Shown: positions 8,983-17,803, numbered from the stretch's first letter. The stretch is DNA of 64,000 bases from CAYUPI01 sp964446585 (GCA_964446585.1 CAYUPI010000002.1:62001-126000), one strand, 5' to 3'. The notes: a model not told the origin generated them from the sequence alone. Made by a program: numbers and translations.

Positions 8983-9147
8983 CTGGACCTGCGAATTCTG
9001 CGCGACGGGCACTGGGTGCGTCCGGATTCGTCCGGCCGGTCTTTTGTAACGGAAAGGCTTCACAACAACATCGCCAGTAAGACCGTCAGCAACGACGGGC
9101 TTCGCGCCAAGGCCTTCGAAGGCATTCTGGACGACCTTCGCAAGTGA
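8983..9147 (+). pseudogene. in-frame open tail after the small secreted protein, possible gene remnant
   Basis: Directly after the TAG at 8980-8982 the same frame stays open for 54 codons to TGA at 9145-9147. It encodes a protein-like sequence (SFVTERLHNNIAS, AFEGILDDLRK) with no start codon or ribosome-binding site of its own. It could be the 3' end of a deleted gene, or a normal extension cut off by a new stop codon. I do not recognise the family, and chance is possible. Confidence 0.25.
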
Positions 9148-9372
9148 CGACGATTCGGTGGCGGGATAGCGGGATCGCCCGCGTCGCAGGACCGCGCCTT
9201 GCTATCAATACTCGGGTGTCCGGCGCGCCTGGCTATGGATCCTTTTCCCGGAGATAAACGGAAGCTCGATCTTAGGACTTCTACTGCCTTCGCCCCTAGT
9301 CCACCAACCGCTCGGTTTCCCGAGTTCTTCACGAGTCTGTCCATCCGTGATTCTGAGGTTTCCGGCGCTGTT

Positions 9373-9430
9373 CTCCGCGATCTTTGCGTTCTCTGCGGTT
9401 ATCCGTGTCCATCAGTGTTCATCTGTGGTT
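9373..9430. repeat. dispersed intergenic repeat phrases
   Basis: The two adjoining phrases CTTTGCGTTCTCTGCGGTT and ATCCGTGTCCATCAGTG (continuing to 9430) resemble short non-coding phrases I know from intergenic regions of Verrucomicrobiota, Planctomycetota and Cyanobacteria. A related fragment (ATCCGCGGAATCCGTGGTTC) occurs at 53253-53272. Their origin is unclear. Confidence 0.45.
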
Positions 9431-9577
9431 GAATCTTCAATAGTTGCGGCTTACAAACCCGGCCCGAAATTATAGGTGCAGAACCGGCTCGCTTGGTGTC
9501 CTTTGTCTCGAACAGATTCCTGCTTGATCGGCTATCAGGCGGGCAGTTAAATGGCCCTATGAACTGAGTGAGGCTCT

Positions 9578-10141
9578 ATGGACTTTCTGGTATATTCAAT
9601 CTGTTTCGGAGTTGGACTGTTATTCGCCATCGTCAGCGCGCTGCTGGGCCATCTCTTTGGCGGCGGTCACGACGCACATGCGGAGATCGGGACCGGCGGC
9701 CACGCGGAAGCGGGATTCCAGGACACCGGCATGCCGGGGCTATCCCCTTTCAGCCCGACCAGCATCTCGTCGTTCATCACAGCGTTCGGTGGTCTCGGGC
9801 TGGTGCTCTCGCGCATTGAAGCCACTAAGAACCCGTGGGTCAGCGCGCCGCTGGCGACCGTTGGAGCGCTGATTATTGCCGCGCTGGTAATCTGGTTGTT
9901 CGGCACGATTTTCCACAAGACACAGAGTTCGAGTGAATCGCGCGTGGCCACTCTCATCGGGATGAGCGGCACGGTCATCACCCCCATTCCGCCTAATGGG
10001 GTCGGCGAGATCGCTTACGTACAAGGCGGTACGCGATACTCGGCGCCGGCGCGCGATGAGCGCGGCGCGGCGGTTGCTGGCGGCCAAACCGTGAAGATCG
10101 TGCGCATCGTCGGTTCGCAGTTTTACGTCGTGCCTGTTTGA
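9578..10141 (+). CDS. NfeD-like membrane protein with C-terminal OB-fold
   Basis: A 187-residue protein. Hydrophobic segments lie at residues 1-25, about 67-85 and about 90-112 (TVGALIIAALVIWLFGTIF), with a His/Gly-rich stretch between the first two. The C-terminal 60 residues (TLIGMSGTVITPIPPNGVGE ending QFYVVPV) are the beta-rich OB-like domain of NfeD proteins. NfeD proteins are encoded next to flotillins or stomatins and act with them in membrane microdomains. Here a flotillin follows 42 bases downstream on the same strand. A GAGTGAGG sequence precedes the ATG. The protein lacks the N-terminal ClpP-like protease domain of long NfeD proteins. Confidence 0.85.
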   Translation: MDFLVYSICFGVGLLFAIVSALLGHLFGGGHDAHAEIGTGGHAEAGFQDTGMPGLSPFSPTSISSFITAFGGLGLVLSRIEATKNPWVSAPLATVGALIIAALVIWLFGTIFHKTQSSSESRVATLIGMSGTVITPIPPNGVGEIAYVQGGTRYSAPARDERGAAVAGGQTVKIVRIVGSQFYVVPV

Positions 10142-10183
10142 TTTGCCACTGAACCACCAACCACACTCAGAAGCTACCTGTTT

Positions 10184-11716
10184 ATGAACCACTCCTACTT
10201 TCTGGCGCAGAGCCTCCTCGGCAGCCTGGGCACCGTAGCCCTGGCCACTGTCGGCATCATTGTCGTGGTCGTCATTTTCATGGCGATTTGGGCCAGCCGT
10301 TATACCAAGGTCGGCCCGAACGAAGTGCTCGTGGTTTCCGGCCGCAAACATCGCTACCGCGATCCGGATGGCACAGTTCAGTTGCGCGGCTTCCGCGTGG
10401 TCAAGGGCGGCGGCACCTTCGTGATTCCAGTCGTCGAGAAAGTGGACCGCCTGTCGCTGGAATTGCTCACGATAGATGTGCAACAGGAGCAGGATGTTTA
10501 TACGAGCAAAGGCGTGCCGGTGCGCGTGGACGGTGTCGCTCAGATCAAAGTCAAAGGCGACGACATCTCAATTGCGACTGCGGCCGAGCAGTTCCTCAGC
10601 AAGCAAACCGAGGAAATCAAAAACATCGCAATGCAAACTTTGGAAGGCCATCTGCGCGCGATCCTGGGCACGATGACCGTCGAAGACATCTACCAGAATC
10701 GCGACGCGTTTGCCTCGAAGGTCCAGGAAGTAGCCGCCGGCGACATGGCAAATATGGGCCTGGCCATCGTCAGCTTCACGATTCGTGACATCAAGGATAG
10801 CCAGGGTTACCTCGACGCCCTGGGCAAGCCGCGCATCGCCCAGGTCAAGCGCGACGCGGTCATCGCCCAGGCCGAGGCGGACCGGGATGCGATGATCCGC
10901 TCGGCCCAGGCCACCCAGGCGGGCCAGGAAGCCAAGTTCCTGGCCGATACGAAAATCGCCGAGGCGCAGCGGGACTATCAAAGCAACGTGGCGCAGTACC
11001 AGGCCGCGGTGAATCAGAAAAAGGCCGAGGCTGACCTGGCGTACGATTTGCAAAAATACAAGACGGGCCAGCTCGTCAAAGCCGAGGAGGTGCAGGTCAG
11101 CATCATCGAGAAACAAAAGCAGATCGAATTGCAGCAGCAGGAAATTCAGCGCCGGCAAAAGGAACTCGAAGCGAACGTCCAAAAGCCGGCCGACGCCGAA
11201 CGGTACAAGGTCGAAACCCTGGCCAACGCGCGCAAGTTCCAGTTGGAGACCGAGGCTGCTGGCTCGGCCTCGGCGACCAAGGCCACCGGGTTCGCCAACG
11301 CGGATGTGACCAAAGCAACCGGTATCGCCGAAGCCGAAGCCTCGAAGGCCAAAGGTCTGGCCGAGGCAGCCATCATTGAGGCACAAGGCGGCGCCACTGC
11401 CGAAGCCATGCGGCTGAAGGCGGAGTCGTTCAAGCAGTACAACGAAGCTGCAGTCGTCGAAATGATCATCCGGATTCTTCCCGATGTAGCGGGCAAGATC
11501 AGCGAACCGCTCTCGAAGACTGAGCGCATGGTCATAATCAATTCCGGGAATGGCATGGGCAGCGGAGCGAGCAAGCTCACCGGCGACATCACCCAGATCG
11601 TGGCGCAGTTGCCGCCGGTGATTGAGAGCCTGACGGGGATTAAGTTTGAGAAGCTCCTTGAGCGAGTGCCCGAGCTGCGCAAAGGAATGGACAAATCGGC
11701 GGCCGGGGACAAATAG
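10184..11716 (+). CDS. flotillin-like SPFH/Band 7 protein
   Basis: A 510-residue protein. One N-terminal transmembrane segment (VALATVGIIVVVVIFMAIWA) is followed by VGPNEVLVVSGRK, the start of the SPFH/Band 7 domain (to about residue 215). A long coiled-coil follows, rich in Glu-Ala repeats (QAEADRDAMIRSAQATQ; AEAEASKAKGLAEAAIIEAQ), as expected for flotillin oligomerisation. The C-terminus has the flotillin segment LPDVAGKISEPLSK. Flotillins organise ordered membrane domains and scaffold signalling or secretion complexes. Pairing with the NfeD gene to the left matches the known yuaF-yuaG arrangement. Confidence 0.93.
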   Translation: MNHSYFLAQSLLGSLGTVALATVGIIVVVVIFMAIWASRYTKVGPNEVLVVSGRKHRYRDPDGTVQLRGFRVVKGGGTFVIPVVEKVDRLSLELLTIDVQQEQDVYTSKGVPVRVDGVAQIKVKGDDISIATAAEQFLSKQTEEIKNIAMQTLEGHLRAILGTMTVEDIYQNRDAFASKVQEVAAGDMANMGLAIVSFTIRDIKDSQGYLDALGKPRIAQVKRDAVIAQAEADRDAMIRSAQATQAGQEAKFLADTKIAEAQRDYQSNVAQYQAAVNQKKAEADLAYDLQKYKTGQLVKAEEVQVSIIEKQKQIELQQQEIQRRQKELEANVQKPADAERYKVETLANARKFQLETEAAGSASATKATGFANADVTKATGIAEAEASKAKGLAEAAIIEAQGGATAEAMRLKAESFKQYNEAAVVEMIIRILPDVAGKISEPLSKTERMVIINSGNGMGSGASKLTGDITQIVAQLPPVIESLTGIKFEKLLERVPELRKGMDKSAAGDK

Positions 11717-11797
11717 CTCTTTTGGGGAAGTCGTATGACCTCCACTCCTAAAATCGCTTATTGCGTCAGGGATATTTTTAGTGCGTGTCATCCGCGT

Positions 11798-11884
11798 GTA
11801 CGAGCCGACGTGAGGAGGCTCTGATCAATTTTGGATTTTGGATTTTGGATTTTTAAGTCAGAGCCTCCTTACGTCGGCTCCTAC
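11798..11884. repeat. inverted repeat family A, full copy
   Basis: The left arm 11798-11821 and right arm 11861-11884 are inverted complements around the core GCCGACGTGAGGAGGC, with few mismatches. The interior is three TTTTGGA units flanked by TGATCA and AGTCAGA. The element sits between the flotillin gene and the small membrane protein gene. The other copies are at 7601-7696 and 13712-13789. Confidence 0.8.
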
Positions 11885-11902
11885 ATTAATGAAAGGTCAC
11901 TT

Positions 11903-12139
11903 ATGTTTGCACTGTTTGATTTGATTGGACTCGGGCTGGGTTTGTTTTTGATCCCGTTTGGCCTTCTGCTGTTCGTCTTCTGGATCTGGATGCTGATCCA
12001 TGCAGCAACCAACCGTGGCCTGAGCGACGGAGAAAAGATCGTCTGGGTGCTGATCGTGTTGTTTCTGCATTTTCTCGGCGCTCTGATCTATTTCTTTGTC
12101 GGCCGACCCAAAGGCGGCGCCGCCTCACCAGTCCTATGA
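11903..12139 (+). CDS. small two-helix membrane protein, PLDc_N type
   Basis: A 78-residue protein with two strongly hydrophobic helices (LGLFLIPFGLLLFVFWIWML and VWVLIVLFLHFLGALIYFFV) around a short polar loop, ending VGRPKGG. This is the pattern of the phospholipase-D-nuclease N-terminal (PLDc_N) family of small membrane proteins. I chose the ATG at 11903 because an AAAGG ribosome-binding site precedes it, and the longer frame would start inside the palindromic repeat. It lies downstream of the NfeD/flotillin genes and just upstream of the carbonic-anhydrase-like gene. Specific role unknown. Confidence 0.75.
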   Translation: MFALFDLIGLGLGLFLIPFGLLLFVFWIWMLIHAATNRGLSDGEKIVWVLIVLFLHFLGALIYFFVGRPKGGAASPVL

Positions 12140-12149
12140 ACGACGTGCC

Positions 12150-12983
12150 ATGCGCTTGCTCGAAGCCATTATTGATGCCAATCACCGCGCGCTGGCTGGC
12201 GATCCGAATGCCGGCTTGCATCCTGCAGACTTCGAGAGCGAGTTGCCGCTCGTCGCCCTGACGTGCATTGACCCGCGTCTCAATCCGCTCCTGCCATCCG
12301 TCCTGGGTGTGCCGCCTGAGCAGTTCATTTGGCTGCGGAACGCCGGCAATGTCATCACTGGACCTCTCAGCAGCACGATGCGGTCGCTGTCCCTGGCTTG
12401 CGCAGTGAAGGGCGGCAAGGAAATTGCCATTATGGGCCACACCGATTGTCTCGTGGGCAAGACGACGACGATGGACTTGATAGACCGCCTGCGCGCGCTG
12501 GGCGTCGAACGGCATCTGTTGCCCGACAATATCAACGAATACTTTGGGGTTTTCAGCAGCGAACGCCAAAACGTGATCAAAGCGGTTGACTTCGTGCGGA
12601 ACAGCCCCTTGATCGGGCCGAAGATCCCCGTGCACGGTTTGCTCGTTGATATCGGCACTGGCAAGCTTGACTGGCTTGTGAACGGTTACCAGGCCCTTGA
12701 GACGCTTGGCTCGCGCTGGCAGGAGGTTGTAAAGTCTGCCGGTCACACGGTGGATGCGCTGAAAGCGCTCACCGATTTCAACATCGGCGAGATGAAATTC
12801 CCCGAAACAAAGATCGGCGAGATCGTCACGCGCGGCCAGGATTGGCTGTCGGGAAAGGTGCACCAAATCGGCGCTCATCCGCCACCGGTCCCGGCGGAAC
12901 CGAAACCTCCGGCCACACCACCAAAGATTCCACTACCCCCTCCGCTTCGCCCGAGGGTGCGCCTCACCAAAGGCCAGAAATGA
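12150..12983 (+). CDS. beta-carbonic-anhydrase-like protein
   Basis: The ATG at 12150 gives 277 residues. A TTG further upstream would overlap the previous gene by 44 bases. The zinc-ligand pattern of beta-class carbonic anhydrases is complete: C39-x-D41-x-R43 in LTCIDPRL, and H97-x-x-C100 in GHTDC, with RNAGN between them. This predicts reversible CO2 hydration, though relatives with this motif can act on CS2 or COS. The C-terminal 100 residues are unlike normal carbonic anhydrases: a helical region followed by a long Pro-rich tail ending in basic residues, possibly a partner or membrane-surface contact. Closely packed between two membrane-protein genes. Confidence 0.82.
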   Translation: MRLLEAIIDANHRALAGDPNAGLHPADFESELPLVALTCIDPRLNPLLPSVLGVPPEQFIWLRNAGNVITGPLSSTMRSLSLACAVKGGKEIAIMGHTDCLVGKTTTMDLIDRLRALGVERHLLPDNINEYFGVFSSERQNVIKAVDFVRNSPLIGPKIPVHGLLVDIGTGKLDWLVNGYQALETLGSRWQEVVKSAGHTVDALKALTDFNIGEMKFPETKIGEIVTRGQDWLSGKVHQIGAHPPPVPAEPKPPATPPKIPLPPPLRPRVRLTKGQK

Positions 12984-12996
12984 TTGGAGTCCGGCT

Positions 12997-13671
12997 ATGG
13001 CCGATCCAACTACAAAGCATCGTCGGGGCTGGCTGCACCTTGGCTGTATTGGTGCGCTGGTGCTCATGCTGGTCATCGTCGTCGGTGGGTTGCTCGGCCT
13101 CTACTACGCTCGCAAGATGTTCAATGATTTCACCGACGCTCAACCGCTGCCCCTGCCACAAGTAAGGGTACCGCAGGCTGAAATTGATCGCGTTGAGGGA
13201 AGGCTCGATACCTTTCGTCAGGCGCTCGGCGCGGCAAAACCGGCCGCCCCGTTGATCCTCACCGGCGAGGAACTCAATGTTCTCATCGCTGCCGATCCTG
13301 ATTTCATCGCTTTCAAGGACAAGTTCTATGTCGCCCTCTCAAACGACAAGATTAATGGCCAATTGAGCCTGCCGATGGAAGCGCTGGGCCTGTCGATTTT
13401 CCACGGCCGATACTTCAATGGCACAGGAACGTTTAGCATCGCGCTGCAAAATGGTCGTGTCCGACTCATCGCGCTCAATCTGCTCGCAAAGGGAAGACCG
13501 GTGGTCGATGTCTATCTGAATGAGATCAGAAAGCACAACCTCGCCGAGAGCTTTAACAACCAGCCACGCGTGAAGGCGACATTGGAACGGCTGCGCGAAA
13601 TCAGAGTCACGGACGGCAAACTCATGGCTGTGCCGAAGAACTTGCCGACAGAAGGAGCACCTACTCAGTGA
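12997..13671 (+). CDS. membrane-anchored protein of unknown function
   Basis: A 224-residue protein starting MADPTTKHRRGW. A basic N-terminus leads into one transmembrane helix (LGCIGALVLMLVIVVGGLLG), then an extracytoplasmic domain of about 180 residues with mixed strands and helices (LILTGEELNVLIAADPDF; VALSNDKINGQLSLPM). A GGAGT ribosome-binding site lies just upstream, and the gene begins 13 bases after the carbonic-anhydrase-like gene, so they are probably one operon. I do not recognise a named family. Similar anchored proteins with a beta-sandwich resembling lipid-binding folds occur in this phylum. Confidence 0.7.
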   Translation: MADPTTKHRRGWLHLGCIGALVLMLVIVVGGLLGLYYARKMFNDFTDAQPLPLPQVRVPQAEIDRVEGRLDTFRQALGAAKPAAPLILTGEELNVLIAADPDFIAFKDKFYVALSNDKINGQLSLPMEALGLSIFHGRYFNGTGTFSIALQNGRVRLIALNLLAKGRPVVDVYLNEIRKHNLAESFNNQPRVKATLERLREIRVTDGKLMAVPKNLPTEGAPTQ

Positions 13672-13711
13672 AGACGGAGGCGGCGGCGCGCGTTTAGCAA
13701 GCCAACCTCTC

Positions 13712-13789
13712 TGTAGGAGCCGACGTGAGGAGGCTCTAATCTGCGCCGTAAGCCGTTGAAATTTGAGCCTCCTCACGTCGGCTCCTACA
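13712..13789. repeat. inverted repeat family A, best copy
   Basis: Perfect inverted arms 13712-13736 and 13765-13789 with core GCCGACGTGAGGAGGC and a 28-base interior that lacks the TTTTGGA units of the other copies. It lies between the convergent membrane-protein gene and dgt. The long perfect stem could fold in RNA, but there is no T-tract. Confidence 0.85.
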
Positions 13790-13803
13790 ATTGTAGAACA
13801 TGC

Positions 13804-14952
13804 TCAAACCGGCCGTAGCCATTGTTTATGCTCCAGCATTGCATAGCGATCCGTCATCCCGGCCAGGTAATCGCAAACGGCCCGGGGCCAGCCGTCGCGC
13901 CGGGCGCGTTTGCGCGCCATTGTGCCGACGGCCTCGTGATGTCGGCTGTAGTAATCGAACAATTCTTCGAGAACCCGCCGCGCGCGAATATGCGGCTCGT
14001 TGACCACGGTATTGTAGTAGAGGTTCTTGTACAGAAATTTCCGTAACTCAAGATTCAACTCGCGGCGCTTCGGACTATACTGGACCAGTGATTTGGGCTG
14101 AAGCCTGACCTCGTCCGCAGTCCGCACGCCGGCATCGCGGATCAGCGCCTCCGTGGTCGTCACCACGTCCTTGACCTGCAAATCGATGATCCAGCGGATA
14201 ATGAAATAGCGCCGGCATTCATCTGGCAACTTTCCGTACTCGCGCTCGACAGTGCGCCGAGCTTCGCGCCAGATCCGAACCTGCCGGTCGAGTTGCGCTT
14301 CGGAAAGCAACTCCGAATCCAGGCCATCATCCAGATCGTGGCTGTAATAAGTGATTTCGTCCGCGAGATTGGCGACTTGCGCTTCGAGCGATGAGGATTT
14401 GGCGGCAAAATCCTTCCGTCTGCTGGGGTGATCGTGGGCGGTATAATGCTTCACCAGGCCCTCCCGCACTTCCCAGGTGAGGTTCAAACCCGAGAACCGC
14501 GGGTATTTCTGCTCCAGTTCTTCAACGATTCGCAGGCTTTGGCGATTGTGCTCGAAACCGCCGTGCTCTTTCATCAACCGCCTGAGGACCGTCTCGCCTT
14601 TATGGCCGAACGGTGAGTGGCCCAGGTCGTGCGCCAGCGCGATCGTCTCCGACAAATCCTCATTCAACCGCAGTGCGCGGCTGATATTGCGCGAGATCGC
14701 TGCGACTTCCATCGTGTGGGTGAGCCGCGTGCGCAAGTGGTCCCCGGTGCCATTGAGAAATACCTGGGTCTTGTATTCCAGCCGGCGAAACGCGCGAGAA
14801 TGGATCACCCGGTCGCGGTCGCGCTGATATTCCGTGCGCCAATCCGGCCGTGTCTCCTGGTATTTGCGCCCGCGCGTGTCCGCGCTCAGTTGGGCGTAAG
14901 GCGCGAGGTTTTGCCGTTCGATTTGTTCCAGCTCCTCTCGCGTGCGGGGCAT
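13804..14952 (-). CDS. dgt: dGTP triphosphohydrolase
   Basis: A 382-residue protein starting at the ATG at 14950-14952 (MPRTREELEQIERQNLAPYA). An earlier in-frame start would read back into ispH. HD-domain metal ligands are visible: RLTHTMEV (first His) and ALAHDLGHSPFGH (HD pair and following His), then HYTAHDHPS and a later DEITYYSHDLDD aspartate motif. The family cleaves dGTP (and often other dNTPs) to the nucleoside and tripolyphosphate, controlling nucleotide pools and limiting foreign DNA. The length fits the shorter Dgt subfamily. It follows ispH by 46 bases on the same strand. Confidence 0.92.
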   Translation of the reverse strand: MPRTREELEQIERQNLAPYAQLSADTRGRKYQETRPDWRTEYQRDRDRVIHSRAFRRLEYKTQVFLNGTGDHLRTRLTHTMEVAAISRNISRALRLNEDLSETIALAHDLGHSPFGHKGETVLRRLMKEHGGFEHNRQSLRIVEELEQKYPRFSGLNLTWEVREGLVKHYTAHDHPSRRKDFAAKSSSLEAQVANLADEITYYSHDLDDGLDSELLSEAQLDRQVRIWREARRTVEREYGKLPDECRRYFIIRWIIDLQVKDVVTTTEALIRDAGVRTADEVRLQPKSLVQYSPKRRELNLELRKFLYKNLYYNTVVNEPHIRARRVLEELFDYYSRHHEAVGTMARKRARRDGWPRAVCDYLAGMTDRYAMLEHKQWLRPV

Positions 14953-14998
14953 GGCAATCTGGATGCCGTGGTAGGGCGCGCTGTCCCCGGCGCGCCGG

Positions 14999-16222
14999 TT
15001 AAGTCCCCAGCAATTGCTGCAAGGAAATCCCGCGCAGCTCGAACAGGCGGCGAATGGCGTCCTCAATCAAATTGTTCGGACAGGACGCCCCGGCGGTGAT
15101 GCCGACCGTGATTTTGCCCGCCGGCAACCAGTCACGAGTCTCAATTTCTTCGTGCCGGTGTTGCTCGTAGTGCCGGATCAGCTTGTCCGACTCCATTTTC
15201 GCGGCGTTCTTGATGAAGTAAGTCTTGAGCTTTGCTTCACCCATTTCAGCCAAATGCGACGTGTTCGAGGAATTATAGCCACCGATCACCAGCAGCAAAT
15301 CGAGGGGCTCGTGCAGGAGCTTCTCCAACGCGTCTTGTCGATCCTGTGTGGCCCCGCAAATCGTATCAAAGAACCGGAAATGGTTTTGCAGTTCCGCCTC
15401 TCCGTATTTCCGGATCATGGCGGTTTTGAGACGCCGCTGGACGTCCTCGGTCTCGCCCCGCAACATCGTCGTTTGGTTGGCCACGCCGATGCTCTGCAAG
15501 TGGATATCGGGATCGAAACCCTCCGAGTAGGCGCCCTTGAATTTCTCGAGGAACTCCGCTTTGTCGCCACCCTCGACGATGTATTTGCAGACCAGATCAG
15601 TCTCCGCCAGGGTAAACACGACCAGGTAATGTCCTCCGCCGCTGGCCCGGGCCTGGGAACTGGTTGCCTTCGTCTCCTCGTGCCACGCCTTGCCGTGAAT
15701 GATGCTCGTGACCGAATCCTTCGAATATTGCCGCACTCGTTTCCAAACACTCATCACGTCGCCGCAAGTCGTGTCCACGAACAAGCAACGCTTCTCCTCC
15801 AGTTTCTTGCGCGTCCCGACCTCCGTGCCGAAGGCGGGAATGATCACGATGTCTTCCGGTTGCAATTGGTTGATTTCGTCGTCGCCCGGTTTGCCAGCAA
15901 TCGTCACGATGCCCAGGCGCCGAATCTGGTCGTTCACTTCCGGGTTATGGATGATTTCGCCCAGCAGGAAGATCCTCCGATCCGGATACGCGCGGCGCGC
16001 TGCGTACGCCAGGTCGATCGCCCGCTCAACTCCATAACAGAACCCGAATTCCTTCGCCAACTTGATGGTCAAGTCGCCGGCCGAGAGGATGTGCCCGCTG
16101 GCGCGGATCTTTTCCACCAGATCGCTCCGGTAATGCGACAGCACTTGCGCCTGTACTGCCGCCATAATATCCGGCCGGCGCAGGTTGATTTTCTGCGGTG
16201 CTGCAGGGGCTTCGGTTATCAT
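14999..16222 (-). CDS. ispH: 4-hydroxy-3-methylbut-2-enyl diphosphate reductase
   Basis: A 407-residue enzyme of the last step of the MEP isoprenoid pathway, making IPP and DMAPP from HMBPP. The three cluster-binding cysteines are C62 (FGFCYGVERA), C153 (TTCGDV) and C289 (TICGAT). The catalytic segment GEIIHNPEVN and the C-terminal TAGASCPNNLIEDAI match. It is about 90 residues longer than E. coli IspH, with an N-terminal extension and a longer middle (HGKAWHEETKATSS), like the plant/cyanobacterial type. dgt follows downstream. The divergent sulfatase gene shares the 123-base upstream region. Confidence 0.95.
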   Translation of the reverse strand: MITEAPAAPQKINLRRPDIMAAVQAQVLSHYRSDLVEKIRASGHILSAGDLTIKLAKEFGFCYGVERAIDLAYAARRAYPDRRIFLLGEIIHNPEVNDQIRRLGIVTIAGKPGDDEINQLQPEDIVIIPAFGTEVGTRKKLEEKRCLFVDTTCGDVMSVWKRVRQYSKDSVTSIIHGKAWHEETKATSSQARASGGGHYLVVFTLAETDLVCKYIVEGGDKAEFLEKFKGAYSEGFDPDIHLQSIGVANQTTMLRGETEDVQRRLKTAMIRKYGEAELQNHFRFFDTICGATQDRQDALEKLLHEPLDLLLVIGGYNSSNTSHLAEMGEAKLKTYFIKNAAKMESDKLIRHYEQHRHEEIETRDWLPAGKITVGITAGASCPNNLIEDAIRRLFELRGISLQQLLGT

Positions 16223-16345
16223 TCCTCAACCACTCTAACACCGCCCCATCTGCCGTCCAGCACAAAGCCGGACGCCAGCTAACTTCGCAGCGGCCAGCAT
16301 TTTGCATTGGCCAGCCAGGGCTTTTTAGTCAGCATCTGCATCGCC

Positions 16346-17794
16346 ATGAAACTAGTTCTCAGCGTCGCCTGCCTGACGGTGCTCTTTACCACTTGGCTTT
16401 GCGGGGCCGAAAAAAAACCGAACGTGCTATTCATCGCCGTGGACGACATGAACAACGATCTCGGCTGCTACGGCCATGCACTCGTCAAATCGCCGAGCAT
16501 CGATCGTCTGGCGACGCGTGGCGTGCGGTTTGATCGCGCCTACTGCCAGTTTCCTCTCTGCAGCCCCAGCCGGTCCTCGCTCCTTACCGGCCTGCGTCCC
16601 GACACGACGCGGGTTTTTGATCTGAGTTACCATTTCCGTCAGGGATTGCCCGATGTGATCACCCTACCGCAAATGTTCATGAACAATGGCTACTACGTGG
16701 CCCGCGTGGGGAAGATCTACCATTATGGCAATCCCGGCGACATCGGCACCTGCGGCCTGGATGATCGAGTGTCCTGGCGCGAGCGGTTCAACCCGGCAGG
16801 CCGTGACAAGACGGCCCTGGAGCCGGATATCATGAACTACACCCCAAAGCGGGGACTCGGTTCTGCGATGGCTTTCCTGGCCGACAAGACTGGCAAGGAA
16901 GAAGAACATACGGACGGCAAGGTGGCCACCCAGACCATTGAGCTCCTCGAAAAGCACAGGAACGAGCCTTTCTTCATTGCGGCAGGTTTTTACAAGCCAC
17001 ATTGTCCATGGATCACGCCCAAGAAATACTTCGATCTTTACCCAGTCTCAGCGATCACATTGCCAAAACTAACGCCGGACACACGTCGCGAGTACCCGCC
17101 GCTGGCATTGGCTTCGACCCAACCCTGGCCCTACTTCGGCGTGACGCCAGACCAGGCGCGACAATGCAAGGCGGCGTATTATGCCGCGATCTCATTTGTC
17201 GATGCGCAGATCGGGCGAGTGCTCGACGCGGTCGATCGACTGGGCCTGCGCGAGAGCACCATCATTGTGTTCTGGAGCGACCACGGATATCACCTGGGCG
17301 AGCACGGGTTGTGGTTCAAGCAAAGTTGCTTCGAGGAGTCCGCCCGCGTCCCGCTTATCATCTCCGTCCCGGAACTCGGCTCGGCCGGCCGATCCAGCCC
17401 GCGCGTGGTAGAGCTGCTCGACATCTATCCGACACTGGCCGATCTCGCCGGACTGACACCGCCGAAGGGTCTGCAAGGCGCAAGCCTGGGACCGTTGTTG
17501 CGCCGTCTCGATGCGGAATGGAACCGGCCGGCCTTCACACAGGTCCAGCGGGACAAGAGCCCAGGTCACAGCGTTCGCACCGAGCGCGCTCGCTATACTC
17601 AGTGGGGTCTTGGCGAAAAAAGCGAGGAGCTGTATGACCACGACACCGACCCGCACGAGCTGCACAATGTGGCCGCCGACCCACGCTACACGTCAATATT
17701 GGCGGAGATGAAATCATTACTGAAGCAGGTACACCCGGCGCCGGTCACCGGGGGCAAGGCTGAGCCAGGCACGCGGAAGAAATATTCGGAGTGA
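16346..17794 (+). CDS. secreted sulfatase, iduronate-2-sulfatase-like
   Basis: A 482-residue protein from the ATG at 16346. The signal peptide ends near WLCG/AEKK. Metal ligands D33-D34 (FIAVDDMNNDLG) and the formylglycine motif C72-S-P-S-R are intact, so maturation by a formylglycine-generating enzyme is expected. Later motifs (FYKPHCPW, FWSDHGYHLGEHGLWFKQ) are typical of the iduronate-2-sulfatase group, which removes sulfate esters from uronic acids of sulfated polysaccharides. No formylglycine-generating enzyme lies in the window. It opens the carbohydrate region. The convergent MFS gene ends 10 bases away. Confidence 0.92.
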   Translation: MKLVLSVACLTVLFTTWLCGAEKKPNVLFIAVDDMNNDLGCYGHALVKSPSIDRLATRGVRFDRAYCQFPLCSPSRSSLLTGLRPDTTRVFDLSYHFRQGLPDVITLPQMFMNNGYYVARVGKIYHYGNPGDIGTCGLDDRVSWRERFNPAGRDKTALEPDIMNYTPKRGLGSAMAFLADKTGKEEEHTDGKVATQTIELLEKHRNEPFFIAAGFYKPHCPWITPKKYFDLYPVSAITLPKLTPDTRREYPPLALASTQPWPYFGVTPDQARQCKAAYYAAISFVDAQIGRVLDAVDRLGLRESTIIVFWSDHGYHLGEHGLWFKQSCFEESARVPLIISVPELGSAGRSSPRVVELLDIYPTLADLAGLTPPKGLQGASLGPLLRRLDAEWNRPAFTQVQRDKSPGHSVRTERARYTQWGLGEKSEELYDHDTDPHELHNVAADPRYTSILAEMKSLLKQVHPAPVTGGKAEPGTRKKYSE

Positions 17795-17803
17795 CCTGGC
17801 CTT

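Larger units (their letters stand above)
8983..9577. other. intergenic region of 595 bases
   Basis: It contains the 54-codon open tail, two dispersed-repeat-like phrases at 9373-9430 and the upstream region of the NfeD gene. No RNA gene or riboswitch fold was seen. Confidence 0.5.

Noticed and set aside
10568..11791. 407-codon minus-strand ORF opposite flotillin
   Set aside because: The flotillin frame has recognisable domains, while this one is a Leu/Arg/Gly-rich shadow.
15014..16282. 422-codon plus-strand ORF opposite ispH
   Set aside because: It overlaps the whole of ispH, whose three cluster cysteines and motifs are clear; this ORF has none.
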